Positions 57,178 through 64,000 of a stretch of DNA of 64,000 bases are shown here, piece by piece. Numbering within the stretch: the stretch's first letter is position 1; each line of letters begins with the position of its first letter. Source of the stretch: Hemicordylus capensis (Eukaryota; Chordata; Lepidosauria; Squamata; Cordylidae). The notes below the pieces were generated by a model, which was not told the origin of the DNA, did no database searches, and saw only the letters and a program-made list of their open reading frames with translations. Position numbers and translations under genes: made by a program. The stretch lies in the NCBI RefSeq assembly GCF_027244095.1, contig NC_069657.1:146316857-146380856 (forward strand), written 5' to 3'.

Positions 57178-57407
57178 AAAGCAATAGCAATAGCAATAGC
57201 ACTTACATTTATATACCGCTCTATAGCTGGAAGCTCTCTAAGCGGTTTACAGTGATTTAGCATATTGCCCCCCAATACCCTGGGTACTCATTTTACCGAC
57301 CTCGGAAGGATGGAAGGCTGAGTCAACCTTGAGCCCCTTGGTCAGGATCGAACTTGCAACCTTCTGGTTACAGGGCGGCAGTTTTACCACTGCGCCACCA
57401 GGGGCTC
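57178..57407 (-). mobile_element. tRNA-derived SINE with (ATTGCT)n tail
   Basis: Near-identical to the copy at 48278: GAGCCCCTGGTGGCGCAGTG, AGGTTGCAAGTTCGATCCTG, GGTCGGTAAAATGAGTACCC, and tail with (ATTGCT)n. High similarity suggests recent activity. A 33-bp flank (AAGGAGAGTAAGCATGGGTC) is repeated just to its right at 57418 and 57460. Confidence 0.87.
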
Positions 57408-59101
57408 AGTGGTAAAACAAGGAGAGTAAGCATGGGTCTTACTCTTACTCATAAAGGACAAGGAGAGTAAGCATGGGTCACTGCTGTTGCTACCTGGTCC
57501 ATCCAAGACCATCCAAAACGAATCTGAGATCCTTGCATCTACTTTTGGGTCCTCCATTGCTAATCACTGATTTTCTAGGAACTTTCCTTGCTCTTGCTAA
57601 AACAAACCAAGATGGCTGCTTGGTCCTATGCACTTTTGTAAAAGGTGGTTCACTCTTCCAGGTTCCATGTGGCTCTTTACTAGCATTGCACATGGGAAGC
57701 AATATGTTGCAGAATCTTCCCAGTCTCTTGCTAATATCAGTGGGATCTCTTGCCTAATATCAGTGGGATCTCAAGAAGTCCCACTGATCCTACCTTTTAG
57801 ATTGTGTGGGCTAAGACTATTGTTGATTTACCACAGAGACTACGGTAAGCCCTCTTCAGACATTATGCTGTACAGACATATGCACATTTTTGTGTGAATG
57901 ATTGTACATACATTGAAAAGGGAACCTGCATACAGGAACTCTCAAATGCAGGGCGCAAATAGGAAGTGCACTGCTGTACATGCATTGAACATGATGTATG
58001 AAGAACTGTGCTTGCATACAGATCTATACATGCATACAGTGTACACAGATTGTACATGCATTGAACATAACATCTGAATAGGGCTGTAGTCAGCTGTAGA
58101 TGGATGTGTTTCCACCTCAGAACACTTCACTCAACTCTGGTGGTAATTTCTTTCTTAAAAGAGATTTAATTGGTTTAGGAGGATGTGTACTCAGTTTACG
58201 GGTGTGCAGCAAAACAAGCTCTTTTGTTCATAATGATGTTCACATTGTTTCTTACCCGGAAATTGTGTCCTAGTAGGAAGGATATGAAATGGTTTTCATT
58301 TAGTTGAGTAGGCAGAGAAAAAGATCAGCAGGCTGGTCATTCAGCCCCCACTTCCCTATTCTCCTGAGAAGATAGATTAACAAGGTGACGGAGAGGAGAA
58401 GTTACAGGTGTACTGCCTGTCTTGAAAAGCTCGCAGTTCCAGTGTGACCTGCTGCTTTGATACATTCAAACTTAAACCCCCTCAGGTTGACTGCAGCTGG
58501 TTTAGCCAAGTAACAGTCCTTAAGAATAGCCACGTAATGGGATCTGTTGCTGGCTTGTGTTTATACTTCCTTCAGAAATGGATTTCCAAAATGGTCTTGT
58601 TCTCCCTCACAGTGACTCAGACCCACAGTCCTCATCTGCATCCAGTTAATGAAGTTCTCATTGTAATCACATAAAGCTTAGAGAATACCTCATGGAGTAC
58701 AAAAAGATCATTTTCAACTTGTTCCTGGTGAGTCGTGTGCCACATTTGAGTCCCCATCAGAAAGTTCTATGACTTCCTAGGGACAAAATATGTTAAAACA
58801 GGAAGTGTCTCTTGAGCCCTGTTCAGATAGTGTTCAACACATATGCAATGCATGTGCAGTGTATACATATACAGTTATTTTCACATTATGTCCAATGCAC
58901 ATTCAGCTGTATACTTCCTTTTAGTACCTTGCATTTGATGGGGCTCTGCAGCCAGGTTCACTTTTAAAATGAACACACATACAGTCATTAACACAAAAAT
59001 ATGTAGAGAAACCAGTACTCGCACGCAATGTGATGTCTGATTAGGGCTCTGAAGAATGTGTGCATTGTTTTGTTGGGTCATACCAAAGGTCTAAATAATC
59101 C
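57408..59101. other. RAB15 intron 1, no gene recognised
   Basis: AT-rich sequence. Around 57860-58080 a TACATGCATTGAACATGATG-like unit with ACATGCATAC recurs several times, as does a similar stretch at 58850-59040. No gene seen. Confidence 0.4.
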
Positions 59102-62100
59102 AATGATTGATTGATTGGTTGATTGATTGATTGATTAAGTGCCGTCAAGTTGGTGTCAACTTTTAGCGACCACATAGATAGAGTCTCTCTAGGATGATCT
59201 GTCTTCAGCTTGGCCTTTAAGGTCTCTCAGTGGTGCATTCATTGCTGTTGTAATCGAGTCTATCCACCTTGCTCCTGGTAGTCTTCCTCTTCTCTTTCCT
59301 TCAACTTTCTCCAGCATTATGGACTTCTCAAGAGAGCTGGATCTTCGCATAATGTGTCTGAAGTATAATAGTTTGAGCCTTGTCATTTGTGCCTCGAGTG
59401 AAAATTCTGGATTGATTTGTTCTATGATCCATTTGTTTGTTTTCCAGGCTGTCCATGGTATCCTCAAAAGTCTTCTCCAGCACCAAAGTTCAAAAGCATC
59501 AATCCTTTTTTTATCTCGCTTCCTCGAAGTCCAGCTTCTGCATCCATAGAGTGTCACAGGGAAAACCATTGTCCTAATGATTCTAATCTTTGTAGATATA
59601 GACATGTCACGACATCTAAATATCCTTTCCAAGGCCTTCATTGCAACCCTACAAAGTGCTAGTCTATGACATATTTCTTGACTGCTGGATCCTTTACCGT
59701 TGATGGTTGATCCTAAAAGGCAGAAGCTATCCACCACATCAGTGTCTTCATTGTCAATTCTGAGGCTGGTTGCTGTACCCATTGTCATTCGTTTAGTCTT
59801 TTTGACATTTAGTTGTAGTCCCATTTTTTCATTGTGCTCCTTGACTTTCATTGCTAGAGCTTGCAGATCATCTGCATTCTCAGCTGTCAGAGTAGTATCA
59901 TCAGCCTGTGCAGGTTATTGATGTTTCTTCCTCCAACTTTAAAACCACGCTCATCTTCTTCCAGTCCAGCTTCTCTCAGTAAATGTTCCGTATATAAATT
60001 GAATAAAGAGGGAGAAATTATACAGCCTTGTCTTCTATTTATTTATTATTATTTATTATTATTATTATTATTTTATTATCTTACTCCTTTGCCCATCTGG
60101 AACCAGTCTGTTTCACCATGTTCTGTCTGGACTGTGGCTTCCTGCCCTGTGTATAGGTTTCTCATGAGAACAATGAGATATTCTGGGATGCCCATTTTCC
60201 TAAGGATATTCCACAACTTGACATGGTCGACGCAATCAAAGGCTTATCTGTGGTCCAATAAAGCACAAATTGACTTCTTTCTGGTATTCTTTGGCTTTCT
60301 CAATTATCCAGCATGCATCAGCAATGATGTCTCTTGTTACTCAGCCTTTTCTGAAACCAGCTTGAAGATCTGACACTTCCCTTTCCACATAGGGCTCTAA
60401 TCTGCGTTGGATGATCCTGAGCATTATTTTGCTAGCATGTGAAATTTAGGATATTGTGCAATAGTTTGCGTAATCTGTTAAGTCTCTTATCTTTGGTATG
60501 GGCATGTAGACTGACCTCTTCCAATCTGTTGGCCACTGTGTTGTTCTCCAAATTTGGTGGCATAGTTTGGTTAGAGCCTTGACTGATACTACTTCCATCA
60601 ATTCCTGTAGCCTTTTGACTTGGTAATCACCGGAGTGCTGATCTAATGTCATCTTCCCGTACTTGCAAGTAGGGAATATCTTCTAGAGTATCTTGGATCT
60701 TGACGTCCCTGCAGTACAGATTTTGAGTATACTCCTTCCATCTCTGTTTGATCTTCTCTGAGTCAGTTACTATCTGTCCTTTGGCATCCCTTAACATACC
60801 AATTCGAGGTTGGAACCTCCCTCTGAGTTAAGAGATCTGGAAAACTTGCCTTGTTTTTTCATGTCTATTTCTATCTTCAAGAGTTTTGCAGATGTCATTG
60901 TAATACTGCTCCTTGTCTCTTCTAACGGCTTTTTGAAATTCCCTATTAAGTTCCTTCCTGAGGTCTTTATCTTTCTTGACTTTGGCTTCTCTCCTCTTCT
61001 GGGCAATTTCCACCTTCTGTTCTGAAATCCATTTTGCTTTCTTCTGTTTCTTGGTCTTTGGCAGTCTCTTTTCACATCCATCCTTAACAACTTCTTTGAT
61101 TTCACTCCACAGTTCCTCTGGTTCCCTATCAGTGAGGTTCAGAACTTCAAAGCGGTTCCTGATGTTCTCCTTGAAAATGGTGGGTACATTCTCAATATCA
61201 TATCGTGGAAGCTGGATAGCTTTGTTTTTCCGCTTTAGCTTGACTTGGAACTTGCACATGAGCAGTTCATGATCTGTTCCACAATGGGCCCCCAGCCATG
61301 TTTTTGCTGTTATAACTGAGCTCTTCCACTTCCTTGCACCAATAATGTGATCAATTTGATTTCTGTGTACTCCATCTGGTGGTGTCCATGTGTATAGGGG
61401 CCGCTTTAGTTGTTTGAAGAATGTGTTAGCAATGAAGAGATCATTGACTTGGCAGAAATTAATAAGTCGTTCTCCTGCTTTGTTTCTGCTTCCTAGGCCA
61501 TATAGGCCGACTGTGTTTTCCTCCTTACCTTTTCCAACTTTGACATTCCAGTCTCCTACCACCAGCAGCACATCTTGCTTGTGTGTTCTGTCAATTTCAG
61601 GTTGAACTTGAGCATAAAACACATCAACTTCCTCTTCTTCTGCATCAGTTGTTGGGGCATAGACTTGAAGAACTGTCATGTTAAAGGGTTGTCCATGAAA
61701 TCTAATTGATATTAGTCAGTCACTGACCACATTGTACCCAGGTACTGTCATTGCTATATCCTTCCTGACTATGAAAGCAACACTGTTCCTCCTTTGATTT
61801 TCGTGTCTTGAGTAGTAAATGGTATGACTTTCTGACTGAAAGTATCCTATTGCTGTCCATTATAATTCACTGATGCGCAAGATGTCAATCTGTCATTGAT
61901 TCATTTCATCTTTCATTTTGTCGAGCTTTCCCATATTCATGCTTCTTACGTTCCACATTACCATTGTAATTCTGTCTTTGCAGCTTTAGATTTTCTTTTC
62001 CCGCATGGCAACATCTGCTGCTAGACATCCAAAAGGCTTTAGTCTAACAGCATCATAAACACCATCAGTACTCTGAGAGATCCTCAGCTCTTCCTCAGAA

Positions 62101-62460
62101 GCATGTTGAGTACCATCTGACCTGAGGGGCCCATCATCTGGCATTACATTGACAGTCATTCCATTTTGTCTATCCATGTGGTTTTCTTGGTAAAATACAG
62201 GAGTGGTTTACCACTGCTTTCTCCTGTGCAGTATTAAATGATGCCTTTGTTGTCACTGAAGTGATTGTCTGCCTCCAGCACCTTCCTATAGCGCTGCTGC
62301 CCAATATAGGTGGCTGCTTGCTTTAGCTGGGCACCTGGGATGACCTTCACGCTTTGAGTGACCCTACTGGGAGTATACCTCCTGGCATACTTCGCTCATC
62401 CCTCCCAGGAACTCCCAGCCCCACCATGATGAGGCAGCATAGGAGGACTTGCGGGGGGGG
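59102..62460 (-). mobile_element. BovB (RTE-type) LINE, nearly full length
   Basis: On the minus strand the element starts near 62460 and ends at 59137 in ACGGCACTTAATC with a (GATT)n tail. The endonuclease begins around 61970 (MVMWNVRSMNMGKLDKMK) and continues through MTVLQVYAPTTDAEEEEVDV (61679) and VVGDWNVKVGKG, TPPDGVHRNQIDHI, LGAHCGTDHELLM. The linker and reverse transcriptase follow, ending with VTLYGCRSWTSRKRDKKRID and FELWCWRRLLRIPWTAWKTN (59500-59400). Several in-frame stops and frameshifts break it, and a (TTA)n tract is inserted at 60035-60078. About 3.3 kb, against about 3.2 kb for the family. In RAB15 intron 1. Confidence 0.92.
60035..60078. repeat. (TTA)n tract inside the BovB copy
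   Basis: About 44 bp of TTA/TTTA units interrupting the reverse transcriptase. Confidence 0.9.
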
Positions 62461-62466
62461 GGGGGG
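62452..62466. repeat. Poly-G run
   Basis: About 14 consecutive G (with one C-flank) at the probable 5' border of the BovB copy. Confidence 0.9.
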
Positions 62467-62469
62467 CTA

Positions 62470-63375
62470 GTCCAGTAGTCCATCTTAAATCATGGCTGGA
62501 CAGATGATGGTGATAGTCATGATGATGATGATAGTCATTCCCTCATGCGTTAGCAATATCTGGGAGCTGGAGTATACTGTTTTCTATTTTTAGGTATAAT
62601 GCGTAATAGCCATTGATAGACCTAACCTCTAACATTCCTAAACAGGGATTTTTCAACTCCAGATTTGCTTACCCTTCCTTATATGTCTTTAGCTGCTGCA
62701 CAGAAGGCCACTTAAAGGCTTCCAGATAAATTTTCCTTAAGCACCCCTATGCAGTGTGCTTTGTACTGCAACCAGAAGGTGGTGAAGTCAACGTATGGCC
62801 AGGCAATAGGAGGATGTTGATGTTCTGTCACAGAGATGTTTATCTGCTAAGGTACTCTTTTATATAGGGCCAGTTCTTACATGATTGTGTCTACCACGTG
62901 GCAGGCCACTGAACAGATGTGTTGTCTAGAAAGCCATTCACACAACTTGGGGTTTATCTGAAATTTCCATGGCAGCCACTTCCACGGCTGAAAAGGCAAG
63001 TACCTGGTCTCTTTGGCAGTGCAAGTAGTTGCAATGCATATTTCAGATAAACACACTTTTCAATATTTTCTGCATTGGTTGTGGTCTTCAGACTTTGTAT
63101 GGAGAATTAGGGAACTAGGCTGTGGCTTTGTAAGAGAAAAAGATTGCATTCAGAGGAGCTGAAGCTGCACAGGGCTACCTATATTAAATCTCCAACTTCT
63201 CTAGTGCTTGTTTGTCTACATTCTTGTTTGCGTAAAGGCTTTGTTTAGATTGATCTTGGATGTGCTCCTACCAAAGTAGGATTCAGTTGTTCTGTTTCTG
63301 TGGTAAACATGTCTTAAACCATGCTTGTAAAATGCCACAATGGTTCTGAGCACCCTAGGGTACCTGTGCTGGAAT
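62470..63375. other. RAB15 intron 1, no gene recognised
   Basis: Ordinary intron sequence; a GATGATGAT-rich patch at 62495-62540. No exon found. Confidence 0.4.
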
Positions 63376-63677
63376 CTCTAAACCTCTGTTGGACTCTCTA
63401 AACTTAGGCCCCCCCAGCTGTTTTTGGAGCACAACTCCCATAATCCCCAGCCACAGTGGCCAATAGCCAGAGATTATGGGAGATGTAGGCCAACATTTGC
63501 AGGAGGACCAAAGTTGAGTAGCCTTGCTCTAAACCAGGGCTGCTCAACTTCAGCCCTCCTGCAGATGTTGGCCTACAACTCCCATAATCCCTGGCTACTG
63601 GCCACTGTGCTGGGGATCATGGGAGTTGTAGTCCAAGAACAGCTGGGGGGCCTATGTTGAGCAGGTCTGCTCTAAAC
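63376..63677. mobile_element. Two back-to-back hAT MITEs sharing target site CTCTAAAC
   Basis: CTCTAAAC occurs at 63376-63383, 63527-63534 and 63670-63677. Between the first two lies a MITE (63384-63526) and between the last two another (63535-63669), of the same family but in opposite orientation: GCAGATGTTGGCCTACAACT and GGGAGATGTAGGCCAACATT. The second starts CAGGGCTGCTCAACTTC and ends ATGTTGAGCAGGTCTG. Both carry ACAACTCCCATAATCC palindromes. Confidence 0.82.
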
Positions 63678-64000
63678 CTTCCTTTTGAAACGTGCATTTC
63701 CTGAATCATGCACCATACATCAGGTATACACTACGGCCCACCAAGTGTTTGGTAAGCCCTCATTTCTGCAGTCTGCTTCGGAGCCCACAAATGGACTTAT
63801 CATGCATCTGATGTATTTGATTAAGGGCTACAAATTTGACAGGCTTGGTGTGAATTGTTCCAGATTCCTCTGGGAGTGACAGTGACGTAGAGGTGATCCT
63901 TCCATGAGGTGAAATGAAGCAGTCACTTCAAGCTGTGGATTATTGGGGCACCACCTGGGCAGTAAGCCATCTCCTGCCACTGCTCACAGTGCCTAGTAGG

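Noticed and set aside
50280-64000. Later RAB15 exons
   Set aside because: No sequence encoding VDFKMKTIEVDG, WDTAGQERYQT or the GNKAD box was found on the plus strand.

Overview
The window is nuclear DNA of a squamate reptile, most likely a lizard. Four things point to this: a split vertebrate gene with GT-AG introns, a nearly full-length BovB LINE, tRNA-headed SINEs of the Sauria type that share their 3' end with BovB, and many CR1/L3- and L2-type LINE relics with hAT MITEs. There are no bacterial operons, no CRISPR array and no phage genes.

Two host genes can be supported. FNTB (protein farnesyltransferase beta subunit) lies on the minus strand, with its start codon at 39262 and its stop at 11099. 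I could place all 12 coding exons; their lengths and phases join without a gap into 428 codons plus a stop, with every zinc ligand and the main catalytic residues present. RAB15 starts on the plus strand at 50156; only coding exon 1 (41 codons plus one base) is in the window, and I found no later exon before 64000. The two genes are head to head, about 10.9 kb apart, as FNTB and RAB15 are in mammals. Both starts sit in GC- and CpG-rich promoter DNA.

Layout: 1-11098 is DNA downstream of FNTB, mostly LINE relics. It includes a 5'-truncated CR1/L3 copy (1529-2764) and a longer one (2771-6905) interrupted by a 695-bp GC-rich hAT foldback element with a perfect 8-bp target duplication. 11099-39262 is FNTB, whose introns hold a solo retroviral LTR inside a DNA element, a 537-bp palindromic hAT element, 5S-headed SINEs, MIR-like SINEs and small hAT MITEs. 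39263-50155 is the intergenic stretch, with a third CR1/L3 copy, a Sauria SINE and Penelope-like relics. 50156-64000 is RAB15 intron 1, with nested hAT/SINE insertions and a BovB copy at 59102-62460.

The main interest lies in the mobile DNA. Three LINE/SINE partner pairs sharing 3' ends can be read directly. The Sauria SINE body resembles the 5' end of the BovB copy as well as its 3' end. About fifteen non-autonomous DNA elements can be delimited, most with legible 8-bp duplications, including two MITEs inserted back to back with three copies of one target site. Several MITEs carry the ACTACAACTCCC core, which also occurs beside FNTB exon 1 as a likely ZNF143-type promoter site. Relics with hammerhead-ribozyme-like cores suggest Penelope-like elements. 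I did not find a new protein system.
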